A program made the position numbers and the translations under genes. Under the pieces are notes generated by a model. The model saw only the letters and a list, made by a program, of their open reading frames with translations. It did not search any database and was not told where the DNA came from. 64,000 bases of DNA. Source: Cryobacterium mannosilyticum (GTDB lineage Bacteria > Actinomycetota > Actinomycetes > Actinomycetales > Microbacteriaceae). Of the stretch, positions 29,713 through 43,630 are shown piece after piece; within the stretch, counting starts at the first letter, position 1; every line of letters begins with the position of its first letter. The stretch lies in the NCBI RefSeq assembly GCF_004402705.1, contig NZ_SOFM01000007.1, forward strand, positions 186,001 to 250,000, written 5' to 3'.

Positions 29713-29771
29713 CTGACTCCACCCTGAACGATGCCCCGGCGTCGAGTTGCGATCGTTCAGGGTGGGTTCAG
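29713..29771. promoter_or_regulatory. Mirrored double operator for the response regulator (predicted)
   Basis: A perfect 14-bp inverted repeat CCACCCTGAACGAT (29719-29732) and its complement (29752-29765) are separated by 19 nt. Each arm belongs to an 11-bp-spaced direct repeat. On the plus strand GTTCAG is at 29755-29760 and 29766-29771. On the minus strand GTTCAG (29724-29729) is followed by AGTCAG (29713-29718). Direct repeats one turn apart are typical of OmpR/PhoP-family sites. Each pair points toward one of the two divergent genes. Confidence 0.65.
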
Positions 29772-29853
29772 AACCGACGGCGCACTCTGGGTATCGGCGG
29801 AACGCATCCGTGCCGCCCCATCGACGCAAACCGATGAAAACCGGGAGGCTCTA

Positions 29854-30678
29854 ATGAAAGACAAATCGAATCGGGCTCGGCGAATCCTTGCCGTCCTCGC
29901 TGTTCTCAGTGGCACCGCGGTGCTGCTGTCAGCCTGCACGACGACCGTCGCAACCACCGAGCCCACGGCGACCGGGGGCGACCGGGCGCTGCCCCTGGGC
30001 AGCGAGAAGGTGACACTGGACCCGAAGGAGTTCTCGGCCGAGATCACCAACCGGTACTGGCCGATGAAGCCGGGCACCCAGTGGACCTACCGGGAGACCG
30101 ACGGCACCGGCGCCGTAATGGACGTGGAGGTCACCGCGACTGGCGCGACCCGGAAGATCGCGAACGGCATCACCGCCAGGGTGGTCAGGGACACGGTCTC
30201 CCAGGATGGCGCGGTGGTGGAGGACACCTTCGACTGGTACGCCCAGGATTCGAAAGGCGCGATCTGGTATTTGGGCGAGGAGACGGCCGAGTTCGAAAAC
30301 GGCCTGGTCACCTCGACCGCGGGTTCGTTCGAGGCCGGTGTCGACGGCGCCCAGCCGGGGATCCTGCTTCCGGCCGAGCCGCGTCCGGGTCAGAAGTACC
30401 GGCAGGAGTATTACCGGGGCCAGGCCGAGGACAACGGTGAGGTCGTCAGCTTCACGGAGATGGCCACCGTCCCCCTCGGACATTTCACGGAGGTGCTGCT
30501 CACGAGGGACACGATCACGATCGAACCGGATGTGCTGCAGTACAAGCTCTACGCTCCCGGTGTCGGCCCGGTGCAGATCCTGGACGTGGCGGGCCCGTCC
30601 GCCGGCCGCGAGGAATTGGTCAGCGTGACTGCGGTGCCGCCGGACACCGGAACGGGGCCGCTGGGCGAACCGCGGTAG
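29854..30678 (+). CDS. Putative lipoprotein, unknown function
   Basis: A 274-residue predicted lipoprotein. It has a positively charged n-region (KDKSNRARR), a hydrophobic core and lipobox LSAC with lipidated C28; Lgt, which would modify it, is encoded at 42559-43536. The mature protein is beta-rich with NRYWPMKPGTQWTYRE (near residue 67), DTFDWYAQDSKGAIWYLG and GVDGAQPGILLPAEP, a pattern I recognise from uncharacterised secreted proteins but cannot name. GGGAGG precedes the ATG. It is divergent from the PepSY/two-component operon across the double operator and ends 15 nt from the polA stop, tail to tail. Confidence 0.8.
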   Translation: MKDKSNRARRILAVLAVLSGTAVLLSACTTTVATTEPTATGGDRALPLGSEKVTLDPKEFSAEITNRYWPMKPGTQWTYRETDGTGAVMDVEVTATGATRKIANGITARVVRDTVSQDGAVVEDTFDWYAQDSKGAIWYLGEETAEFENGLVTSTAGSFEAGVDGAQPGILLPAEPRPGQKYRQEYYRGQAEDNGEVVSFTEMATVPLGHFTEVLLTRDTITIEPDVLQYKLYAPGVGPVQILDVAGPSAGREELVSVTAVPPDTGTGPLGEPR

Positions 30679-30693
30679 GGCAGGTGCTTCAGG

Positions 30694-33375
30694 TCAGTGC
30701 GCGGCCGCATCCCAGTTCGCGCCTCGGCCGACCTGCACCTCGAGCGGCACGAGGAGGTCGGCCGCCGTCTCCATCCGATGCGTCACAACAGCGCGGAGGG
30801 CGTCCCATTCCCCGGGGGCGACCTCGAAGATCAGTTCGTCGTGCACCTGGAGCATCATCCGGGACTCGAGGGCGCCCTCGGCCAGGTCGTCGGCGATCCC
30901 GTTCATCGCGATCTTCATGATGTCCGCGGCCGAGCCCTGGATCGGCGCGTTGAGGGCCGCACGTTCCGCGTTCTCGCGGAGCACCCGGTTGGCACTGTGC
31001 AACTCGGGGAAGGGACGGCGACGGCCGTAGATGGTGGCGGTGTAGCCGTCGAGCTTGGCCTGTTCGACGACATGCCTGAGGTAGTCCCGCACCGCGCCGA
31101 ACCGGGCGAAGTAGTCACCGATCAGCTGTTTGGCTTCCTTCGTGTCGATCCGAAGCTGGCGGGACAGCCCGAATGCGCTCAGCCCGTAGGCGAGGCCGTA
31201 GGACATCGCCTTGACCTTGGTGCGCATCTCGGGGGTGACGTCGGCGGGGGCGACGCCGAACACGCTCGCGCCGACGAACCGGTGCAGGTCCTCGCCGGCG
31301 TTGAAGGCCTCGATCAGCCCGGCATCCTCGGAGAGGTGCGCCATGATGCGCATTTCGATCTGGGAGTAGTCCGCCGTGAGCAGGCACTCGCTGCCGGGCC
31401 CGGCGTGGAAGGCGGCGCGGATGCGGCGACCCTCTTCGGTGCGCACGGGAATGTTCTGCAGGTTGGGGTCGGTCGACGAGATGCGCCCGGTGGCCGTGCC
31501 GATCTGCACGTAGTTGGTGTGGATGCGGCCGGTCGCGTCGATGGCCTTGTCCAGGGTCTCCACGATCTGGCGCAGCTTGGTCGCGTCGCGGTGCTGCAGG
31601 AGCAGGTCGAGGAAGGGGTGCGGGTTGCTGGCCTGCAGGTCGGCGAGGGCGCCGGCATCCGTGGAATACCCGGTCTTGTTCGCCCGGGTCTTCGGCATCC
31701 CGAGCTGGTCGAACAGCACCTCCTGGAGCTGCTTGGGCGACCCGAGGTTGACCTCGCGGCCGATCTCGGCATAGGCGCCCGCGGCCAGGGCTGCGGAGCG
31801 TTCGCCGAGCTGGGCGGACAACGCCGACAGCTCGTCGTGCGAGACGGCGACCCCGGTCAGCTCCATGTCCACGAGCGCGACCAGGGTGGGCATCTCAATG
31901 CCCGTCAGCACCCGCTGGGAGCCCTCGTCGAGCTGCGCGGCCAGGACCTGGGCGAGGCGGAAGGTGTACCAGGCCTGCATCGGCACTCCCCCGGCCTCGG
32001 CCTCATCTGGCACGAGCTGGTTGGGGTCGTGCACGGGAAGGGTCTCGTCGAGATAGCGGGTGACCAGGTCGGTGAGCGTCTTGTCGGGGCCGCCGGGGCG
32101 CAGAAGCCAACCGGCGATGAGCGTGTCGGTGGCCAGGCCGGTGAAGGCCAGGTTGCTCCGGCGCAGCGCCTTGATCTGGTGTTTGGCGTCGTGCATGATC
32201 TTGGGCGAGTCGCTGGCGAGCCATTCCTCGAGCGGGAGGTAGTCGGTGCGGCCCGGCTGCCAGGGCAGGTTGACGGTCTCGGTCGGGCCGGCCAGGCCGA
32301 ACCCGATCGCCTTGCCGTCCTGCACCTCGACGCACAGGCCGAGGCCCTCCGGTGAAGCAGCCACGGCCCGGCCGATCCAGGCGCCGAGTTCCTCGTCGAG
32401 CAGGTCCTGCGCGGCGGGCGCCGTCGGGGCGGGGACGGTTTCCGGGGCCGCGGCCGGAGTCGCGGCCGAGTCGGCGTCGACGGGCCCACCCTCGAGCTTG
32501 ATCACCCGGTCGAGAAGGGTCTTGAATTCGAGCCGGCCGAAGATGTCGCGCACGGCCGGTTCGTTGATCTGGCCGCGGGCCAGGTCGGTGATCTGCACGG
32601 GCAGGTCGAGGTCGGTCACCAGCCGGTTCAGCCGGCGGTTGCGGATCGCGTTCTCCTTCTGCTCGCGCAGGTTGTTGCCGACGACGCCCTTGATCTCATC
32701 GGCGTGTTCGAGGATCCCGTCGAGGCTGCCGTAGAGTCCCAGCCATTTCACGGCCGTCTTCTCGCCGACCTTGGAGATGCCGATCAGGTTGTCGCTGGTT
32801 TCGCCGACCAGCGCCGCGACATCCGGATACTGGGCCGGCTCGATGCCGTACTTCTCCATCACGCGCTCCGGGTCGTACCGGGTCAGTGCGGACACGCCCT
32901 GGCTGGCCGGATAGAGCAGGGTGACGTTGTCGTTGACGAGCTGGATGGTGTCCCGGTCGCCGGAGACGACGAGCACGTGGTACCCCTCGTCGGTGCCGCG
33001 CACGGACAGGGTCGCGAGAATGTCGTCGGCCTCGAAGTCTTCCTTCGTCAGGGTCGTGATGTTCATCGCGGCGAGGGCGTCCTGGAGCAGCGGGACCTGG
33101 CCGATGAATTCGCTGGGAGTGCTGGCCCTGGTGCCCTTGTAGTCGGGGTACTCGCGGGTGCGGAAGGAGAACCGGGAGATGTCGAAGGCCACCGCGATGT
33201 GGGTGGGCTTCTCGTTGCGCAGCAGGCTCAGCAGCATCGAGATGAACCCGTGGATGGCGTTGGTGTGCTGCCCGTCCCGGGTCTGGAAACTGTCGACCGG
33301 GAGAGCATGGAACGCCCGGTAGGCCAGGGAATGGCCGTCGATGATCATCAGGGTAGGCTTTTCGGAATCCAACAC
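30694..33375 (-). CDS. polA: DNA polymerase I
   Basis: Replication and repair polymerase of 893 residues. The 5' nuclease domain covers about 1-300 (DGHSLAYRAFHAL, DFEADDILATL). A 3'-5' exonuclease-like domain covers about 320-500, where the usual D-x-E of Exo I is replaced (LCVEVQDG), so proofreading is probably lost. The polymerase domain has motif A DYSQIEMRIMAH, motif B KAMSYGLAYGLSAFG and motif C LQVHDELIFE. The GTG start lacks a ribosome site; TAGGCT ends 6 nt before it, suggesting a leaderless transcript. Divergent from the thioesterase gene. Confidence 0.96.
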   Translation of the reverse strand: MLDSEKPTLMIIDGHSLAYRAFHALPVDSFQTRDGQHTNAIHGFISMLLSLLRNEKPTHIAVAFDISRFSFRTREYPDYKGTRASTPSEFIGQVPLLQDALAAMNITTLTKEDFEADDILATLSVRGTDEGYHVLVVSGDRDTIQLVNDNVTLLYPASQGVSALTRYDPERVMEKYGIEPAQYPDVAALVGETSDNLIGISKVGEKTAVKWLGLYGSLDGILEHADEIKGVVGNNLREQKENAIRNRRLNRLVTDLDLPVQITDLARGQINEPAVRDIFGRLEFKTLLDRVIKLEGGPVDADSAATPAAAPETVPAPTAPAAQDLLDEELGAWIGRAVAASPEGLGLCVEVQDGKAIGFGLAGPTETVNLPWQPGRTDYLPLEEWLASDSPKIMHDAKHQIKALRRSNLAFTGLATDTLIAGWLLRPGGPDKTLTDLVTRYLDETLPVHDPNQLVPDEAEAGGVPMQAWYTFRLAQVLAAQLDEGSQRVLTGIEMPTLVALVDMELTGVAVSHDELSALSAQLGERSAALAAGAYAEIGREVNLGSPKQLQEVLFDQLGMPKTRANKTGYSTDAGALADLQASNPHPFLDLLLQHRDATKLRQIVETLDKAIDATGRIHTNYVQIGTATGRISSTDPNLQNIPVRTEEGRRIRAAFHAGPGSECLLTADYSQIEMRIMAHLSEDAGLIEAFNAGEDLHRFVGASVFGVAPADVTPEMRTKVKAMSYGLAYGLSAFGLSRQLRIDTKEAKQLIGDYFARFGAVRDYLRHVVEQAKLDGYTATIYGRRRPFPELHSANRVLRENAERAALNAPIQGSAADIMKIAMNGIADDLAEGALESRMMLQVHDELIFEVAPGEWDALRAVVTHRMETAADLLVPLEVQVGRGANWDAAAH

Positions 33376-33381
33376 AGAGAC

Positions 33382-33387
33382 AGCCTA
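33382..33387 (-). promoter_or_regulatory. polA -10 hexamer (leaderless candidate)
   Basis: TAGGCT on the minus strand, 6 nt before the polA GTG, in the 57-nt gap shared with the divergent thioesterase gene. Confidence 0.45.
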
Positions 33388-33432
33388 CAAGCGTCGCCAG
33401 ACGCGGGCAGGGTGCGGCGACCAAAGGTGATC

Positions 33433-33858
33433 ATGATCGAGAAGACCGAAGACGCGCTGGCCTGGGTTCAGGAGCGCGGGGCAGGCAGCCTGGCCGAGAA
33501 GATGGGGATCGAGTTCGTCGAGTTCACGATCGAACGGGCGATCGCGCGGATGCCCGTCGCCGGCAACACCCAGCCGGCGATGCTGCTGCACGGCGGAGCC
33601 TACGTGGTGCTGGGCGAGTCGCTCGGGTCGATGGCGGCCAACCTGTACGCCGGCCACGGGCGTCTCGCAGTGGGCATCGAGATCAATGCCAGCCACACGG
33701 GGTCGGCCACGTCCGGCTATGTCACCGGCGTCTGCACGCCGCTGCATCTGGGCCGCACGCTGACCACCCACGAAATCGTCGTCACCGACGATCGGGGCCG
33801 GCGCTGTTCGACCATCCGGATCACCAACCTGATCAAGGAATTGCCTGCCCAGGCATAG
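33433..33858 (+). CDS. Hotdog-fold thioesterase (PaaI/YdiI-like)
   Basis: A 141-residue single hotdog domain. The catalytic region LLHGGAYVVLGESLGSMAAN carries the conserved H-G-G and Glu of the PaaI/YdiI subgroup, followed by INASHTGSA and the strand VTGVCTPLHLGRTLTTHEI. It should hydrolyse an acyl-CoA, but the substrate is not readable from sequence. The ATG at 33433 is chosen because AGGTGATC lies directly upstream; a GTG two codons earlier is possible. Divergent from polA and convergent with pdtaR. Confidence 0.88.
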   Translation: MIEKTEDALAWVQERGAGSLAEKMGIEFVEFTIERAIARMPVAGNTQPAMLLHGGAYVVLGESLGSMAANLYAGHGRLAVGIEINASHTGSATSGYVTGVCTPLHLGRTLTTHEIVVTDDRGRRCSTIRITNLIKELPAQA

Positions 33859-33864
33859 ACGAAA

Positions 33865-33898
33865 CGCAGGCAACCCGTCCACCCACGGTTTGCCTGCG
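33865..33898. terminator. Bidirectional terminator between thioesterase gene and pdtaR
   Basis: A 9-bp stem CGCAGGCAA / TTGCCTGCG, extended by partial pairing inside, lies in the convergent gap between the two stop codons. Confidence 0.6.
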
Positions 33899-33925
33899 CG
33901 TCTCGTTCTGAGTTGAGAGCGTCGC

Positions 33926-34531
33926 CTATTTCTTGGCGGAGAGCTGCTCGATGATCGCCTGGGCGACGTCGTGCATGGTGAGGCGACGGTCCATGGACGC
34001 CTTCTGGATCCAGCGGAACGACTCCGGTTCGGAGAGGCCCATCTTCTCGTTGAGCAGGCCCTTGGCCCGGTCGACGAGCTTGCGGGTCTCGAAGCGCTCG
34101 ACCAGGTCGGCGACCTCGGCCTCGAGCGTGATGATCTGGCTGTACCGGGAGAGGGCGATCTCGATCGCCGGGAGCAGGTCGTTCGGCGTGAACGGCTTGA
34201 CGACGTAGGCCAGCGCGCCGGCCTCGGTGGCCCGCTCGACGAGCTCTTTCTGGCTGAACGCCGTGAGCAGCACGACCGGCGCGATGTGCGCCTTGGTGAT
34301 GCGTTCGGCGGCGGAGATGCCGTCGAGGTGCGGCATCTTCACGTCCATGATCACCAGGTCGGGCCGCAGCTCGGTGGCGAGGGCGACGGCGGTTTCGCCG
34401 TCGCCGGCTTCGCCGACCACTTCGAATCCGGCGTCGCGGAGGATTTCGACGATGTCGAGGCGGATGAGGGACTCGTCTTCGGCCACGACAACGCGGCGAG
34501 GAGGAACTGGGGTGGAATCTTGGTCGGTCAC
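33926..34531 (-). CDS. pdtaR: ANTAR-domain response regulator (PdtaR)
   Basis: A 201-residue two-component regulator that acts on RNA. The receiver domain has phospho-acceptor D63 (VIMDVKMP) and K near 113 (VVKPF). The C-terminal ANTAR domain (about 135-196) has LVERFETRKLVDRAKGLL and SFRWIQKASMDRR. ANTAR proteins bind paired hairpins and prevent termination; the mycobacterial homologue works with kinase PdtaS, which is not in the window. The pyk-pdtaR-polA-rpsA neighbourhood is conserved in actinobacteria. GTG start 7 nt after TAGGCT, with no ribosome site. Confidence 0.93.
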   Translation of the reverse strand: MTDQDSTPVPPRRVVVAEDESLIRLDIVEILRDAGFEVVGEAGDGETAVALATELRPDLVIMDVKMPHLDGISAAERITKAHIAPVVLLTAFSQKELVERATEAGALAYVVKPFTPNDLLPAIEIALSRYSQIITLEAEVADLVERFETRKLVDRAKGLLNEKMGLSEPESFRWIQKASMDRRLTMHDVAQAIIEQLSAKK

Positions 34532-34538
34532 GGGTCAA

Positions 34539-34544
34539 AGCCTA
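34539..34544 (-). promoter_or_regulatory. pdtaR -10 hexamer (leaderless candidate)
   Basis: TAGGCT on the minus strand, 7 nt before the pdtaR GTG. It is back-to-back with a plus-strand TATTCT (34548-34553) that could be the -10 of the tRNA-Leu gene, whose mature 5' end is 16 nt further on. Confidence 0.4.
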
Positions 34545-34569
34545 CGGTATTCTGATCCAGGTGTTGTGA

Positions 34570-34655
34570 GCCGGTGTGGCGGAATGGCAGACGCGGAGCA
34601 CTCAAAATGCTTTGTTCGAGAGGACGTGTGGGTTCGAGTCCCACCACCGGTACCA
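34570..34655 (+). tRNA. trnL-CAA: tRNA-Leu (anticodon CAA), CCA encoded
   Basis: An 86-nt class II tRNA. The acceptor arm GCCGGTG pairs with CACCGGT (one G-U at the end). The anticodon stem GAGCA/TGCTT encloses loop CTCAAAA with anticodon CAA, which reads UUG. A long variable arm follows, then the T arm GTGGG-TTCGAGT-CCCAC, discriminator A and encoded CCA. Long variable arm, discriminator A and anticodon all agree with leucine. Confidence 0.96.
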
Positions 34656-34711
34656 ACACCCCCGCATCACCCCTCGCTCTCCCCCGGCGTCCCTGACGAT
34701 TCCGCGGTTTG

Positions 34712-34771
34712 GCGAGAGTGCGCAAATTCGCCCCTTCAGCTCCACCGGAGGGGCGTTTTCTGCACTCTCGC
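34712..34771. repeat. 60-bp palindrome-bounded element with nested terminator
   Basis: Perfect 10-bp terminal inverted repeats GCGAGAGTGC / GCACTCTCGC enclose a second hairpin (34729-34755, stem CGCCCCTTC / GGAGGGGCG). On the plus strand the inner hairpin is followed by TTTTC, so it can terminate the tRNA-Leu transcript. The nested structure is unusual for a plain terminator. Confidence 0.65.
34729..34759 (+). terminator. Terminator of tRNA-Leu
   Basis: Nine-bp stem (one G-U), 9-nt loop, then TTTT. It is the inner hairpin of the 60-bp element. Confidence 0.7.
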
Positions 34772-34803
34772 GGCCGGCTCAGGACTGAGCGTGCAGCGGG
34801 CAC

Positions 34804-34844
34804 GGAAAAGCCCCGCCGTCCGGCTGGGCCGGGCGACGGGGCTT
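34804..34844 (-). terminator. pyk terminator
   Basis: An 8-bp outer stem AAGCCCCG / CGGGGCTT and an inner CCGGC/GCCGG hairpin, followed on the minus strand by TTTTCC, 13 nt past the pyk stop. Confidence 0.8.
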
Positions 34845-34857
34845 CTGCGGGAACGAA

Positions 34858-36303
34858 CTAGCTCTTGGCGTAAGCCGGGTGAACCTCGTTGTGCGCATCG
34901 CCGACGCGGTGCACACGGATGTCGTTCGTGGAGCCGGCGATTCCGGGAGGGGATCCGCTGATCACGACGACCTTGTCACCGAGCTGGGCGAGACCCTGGC
35001 TGAGCAGGATGTCATCCACCTGTCCGAACATGGCGTCGGTGTGGGTGACCCGATCGACCAGATACGTCTGGATGCCCCAGGTGAGGGCAAGGCGACGACG
35101 GATGCCGGGCTCCGGGGTGAAGGCCAGCATCGGGATCTTCGAGCGCAGGCGCGACATCCGCCTGGCCGAGTCACCCGACTCCGTGAAGATGCAGAGGAAC
35201 TTCGCCTCGACGAACTCGGCTACCTCGATGGCGGCGAGGGTGATCGCCCCACCCTGGGTGCGCGGCTTGTTCGTCAGCGGAGCAATGCGCTCCAGGCCGT
35301 GGTCCTCAGTCGACGCGACGATGCGCGCCATGGTTTGGACCGTGACGACGGGGTACTCTCCGACGCTGGTCTCGCCGCTGAGCATGACTGCGTCAGCACC
35401 GTCGAGCACGGCGTTGGCCACGTCGGACGTTTCGGCGCGGGTCGGGACCGGGCTGTGAATCATGGATTCCAGCATCTGGGTGGCCACGATGACCGGCTTG
35501 GCCATGCGACGAGCGAGCTCGACCGCCTGCTTCTGCACGATCGGCACGGCTTCCAGCGGCAATTCGACGCCCAGGTCGCCACGGGCGACCATGATCGCGT
35601 CGAACGCGTCGACGATGCCTTCGAGGTTCTCGACGGCCTGCGGCTTCTCGATCTTCGCGATCACGGGGACGCGGCGGCCTTCTTCAGCCATGATCTCGTG
35701 CACGCGGGTGATGTCGGCGGCGTCACGGACGAACGACAGTGCGATCAGGTCCGTTCCGAGCCGGAGGCCCCAGCGCAGGTCGGCCTCGTCCTTTTCGGAC
35801 AGGGCCGGCACGTTGACCGCGACGCCGGGCAGGTTGATGCCCTTGTTGTTGGAGACGGGGCCCGCGACGACGACCCTGGTGGTCACGACGGTGTCGTTCG
35901 TGGCAACGACCTCCACCTTGACCTTGCCGTCGTCGATGAGGAGGAAGTCCCCGGCCTTGACGTCCTGGGGAAGGCCCTTGTACGTGGTGCCGGAGAGTTC
36001 CCGGGTACCGACGACCTCTTCGATGGTGATCTTAAAGATGTCGCCGACGGCCAGTTCGTAAGGGCCGCCTTCGAACTTGCCGAGACGGATCTTCGGCCCC
36101 TGCAGGTCGACCATGACCGCGACGGCACGGCCGGAGTCATTCGCCGCCTTGCGGACATTCGCGTAAACGCCCTCGTGGACTTGGTAGTCCCCATGGCTGA
36201 GGTTCATCCGGCAGACATCGACGCCCGCATCGATGAGCGCTCGAATTTGATCGTAGCTGGATGCTGCCGGCCCGAGGGTGGCGACGATTTTGGCGCGTCT
36301 CAT
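34858..36303 (-). CDS. pyk: Pyruvate kinase
   Basis: Final glycolytic step, phosphoenolpyruvate plus ADP to pyruvate plus ATP. The 481-residue product begins RRAKIVATLGPAA and has the active-site lysine segment VIAKIEKPQAVENL, the metal-binding VARGDLGVELP and the TQMLESMI signature. GGAG lies 9 nt before the ATG. It is separated from gltD upstream by 111 nt containing a weak hairpin and ends in a good terminator. Confidence 0.97.
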   Translation of the reverse strand: MRRAKIVATLGPAASSYDQIRALIDAGVDVCRMNLSHGDYQVHEGVYANVRKAANDSGRAVAVMVDLQGPKIRLGKFEGGPYELAVGDIFKITIEEVVGTRELSGTTYKGLPQDVKAGDFLLIDDGKVKVEVVATNDTVVTTRVVVAGPVSNNKGINLPGVAVNVPALSEKDEADLRWGLRLGTDLIALSFVRDAADITRVHEIMAEEGRRVPVIAKIEKPQAVENLEGIVDAFDAIMVARGDLGVELPLEAVPIVQKQAVELARRMAKPVIVATQMLESMIHSPVPTRAETSDVANAVLDGADAVMLSGETSVGEYPVVTVQTMARIVASTEDHGLERIAPLTNKPRTQGGAITLAAIEVAEFVEAKFLCIFTESGDSARRMSRLRSKIPMLAFTPEPGIRRRLALTWGIQTYLVDRVTHTDAMFGQVDDILLSQGLAQLGDKVVVISGSPPGIAGSTNDIRVHRVGDAHNEVHPAYAKS

Positions 36304-36359
36304 ACTGAAAATTCTCCGGTTTCCGCGCTTTTTTGGCGCTGTGGTGCTTTCGTGGGGTC

Positions 36360-36384
36360 AGAGACCACGGGGTGGTGGGTCTCT
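36360..36384 (-). terminator. Weak hairpin between gltD and pyk
   Basis: A 7-bp stem AGAGACC / GGTCTCT with an 11-nt loop, 31 nt past the gltD stop. There is no T-run. It could be a gltD 3' structure or part of the pyk leader. Confidence 0.3.
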
Positions 36385-36414
36385 TGGGTGGTGATCACTT
36401 GGGTGTCGGACCAA

Positions 36415-42442
<6,028 letters not shown>

Positions 42443-42558
42443 GGGACCGTCCTCACGAAGTGACTGGCAAGTGGGGACGACGCTGGCCCGCTGAAAGTGG
42501 TCTGGTGCGCGGCGGCCCGTGATACCGGGTGACAAGCCGTAGCGGGTTTTCCCTGGGG

Positions 42559-43536
42559 CTAAAGGCGCGAGTTGCTGGTGCTTGTGGCTGCAACCTCGCC
42601 TGATCCGGTGGGTTCGACGGCGTCATCACCGTGATCCTCGATATCCGAATCAAACTCTTCAGATTCTACCTCAGCATCGGGTCCCTTCCATTCGCGGCCG
42701 GGTCGGTAGGCGCTGACGGGGGTCCCGGTGTGGCGGCGGCTCTGCACGATGAGGATGACCAGGCCGATCAGGATCGCGGCATACGCGGCCCAGACGTTGG
42801 TGCGGATACCGAAGTAGATCTCGCTCGGGTCCACCCGGATCGACTCGAAGAAGCTGCGCCCGAGGCCGTACCAGATCAGGTAGACGCCGAAGGCCTTGCC
42901 CCAGCGCAGGGTGAGCCTGCGTTCGAGCAGGAGGATCACGGCGACGCCGATCACGTTCCAGATCATCTCGTAGAGGAAGGTGGGGTGGAACAGGGTGCCG
43001 GCGGGCAGCCCGACCGGGTAGGCCGGGTTGGTGGTCTCGATCTGCAGACCCCAGGGCAGGGTGGTCGGCAGGCCGAACAGTTCGTGGTTGAACCAGTTGC
43101 CGAGCCGCCCCATCGCCTGGGCGACGAGCATGCCGGGCGCCAGGGCGTCCGCGAAAGCCCAGAACCGGATGCCGGACAGCCGGCAGCCGATGTACGCGCC
43201 GACGGCTCCGCCGAGCAGCGCCCCGAAGATGGCGTTGCCGCCCTCCCAGATGTACAGGGTGCGGAGCAGGTCGGCGCCGGCATAGAAGTAGTCGCCCGGG
43301 TGGGTGAGCACGTGGTAGATCCGCGCCCCGACGATGCCGAGCGGGACGGCCCAGAGGATGATGTCGAGCACCACGCCCGGTTCGCCGCCCCGGCTGGTCA
43401 GGCGGCGCGAGGTCAGCACTGTGGCGGCGATGATCCCGGCCAGGATGCAGAGGGCGTAGGCGTGGATCCGGAACGGTCCGACGTCGAAGAAGCTCCACTC
43501 CGGGCTGGGGCTCGGGATGCTCAGCAGAAAAGACAC
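42559..43536 (-). CDS. lgt: Prolipoprotein diacylglyceryl transferase
   Basis: Membrane enzyme that attaches diacylglycerol to the lipobox cysteine of prolipoproteins. The 325-residue product has about seven membrane helices. It carries the conserved GGNAIFGALLGG (near residue 100) and the Lgt signature GRLGNWFNHELFG (near 143), and ends in a charged, disordered C-terminal tail (EVESEEFDSDIEDHGDDAV). GTG start with AAAGG about 10 nt upstream. It follows the trp terminator, so it has its own promoter. The putative lipoprotein at 29854 would be one of its substrates. Confidence 0.95.
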   Translation of the reverse strand: MSFLLSIPSPSPEWSFFDVGPFRIHAYALCILAGIIAATVLTSRRLTSRGGEPGVVLDIILWAVPLGIVGARIYHVLTHPGDYFYAGADLLRTLYIWEGGNAIFGALLGGAVGAYIGCRLSGIRFWAFADALAPGMLVAQAMGRLGNWFNHELFGLPTTLPWGLQIETTNPAYPVGLPAGTLFHPTFLYEMIWNVIGVAVILLLERRLTLRWGKAFGVYLIWYGLGRSFFESIRVDPSEIYFGIRTNVWAAYAAILIGLVILIVQSRRHTGTPVSAYRPGREWKGPDAEVESEEFDSDIEDHGDDAVEPTGSGEVAATSTSNSRL

Positions 43537-43599
43537 CTGGTATTACCTTTCATCGTGACGACTCACTCCGGGTTGACCGAAACCGGTGGTCGGCCCGGC

Positions 43600-43630
43600 A
43601 AAACTGTCGAGGCGTCGAACGACCGCCTCG
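43600..43630 (-). terminator. trp operon terminator (after trpA)
   Basis: A 7-bp stem CGAGGCG / CGCCTCG with a 9-nt loop, followed on the minus strand by ACAGTTTTG. An outer 8-bp repeat GTTGACCG / CGGTCAAC (43572-43579 and 43629-43636) can form an alternative structure. Confidence 0.7.

Noticed and set aside
34570..34655. Integrated element using tRNA-Leu as attachment site
   Set aside because: No integrase, phage gene or repeated tRNA 3' end nearby; neighbours are core genes in conserved order.
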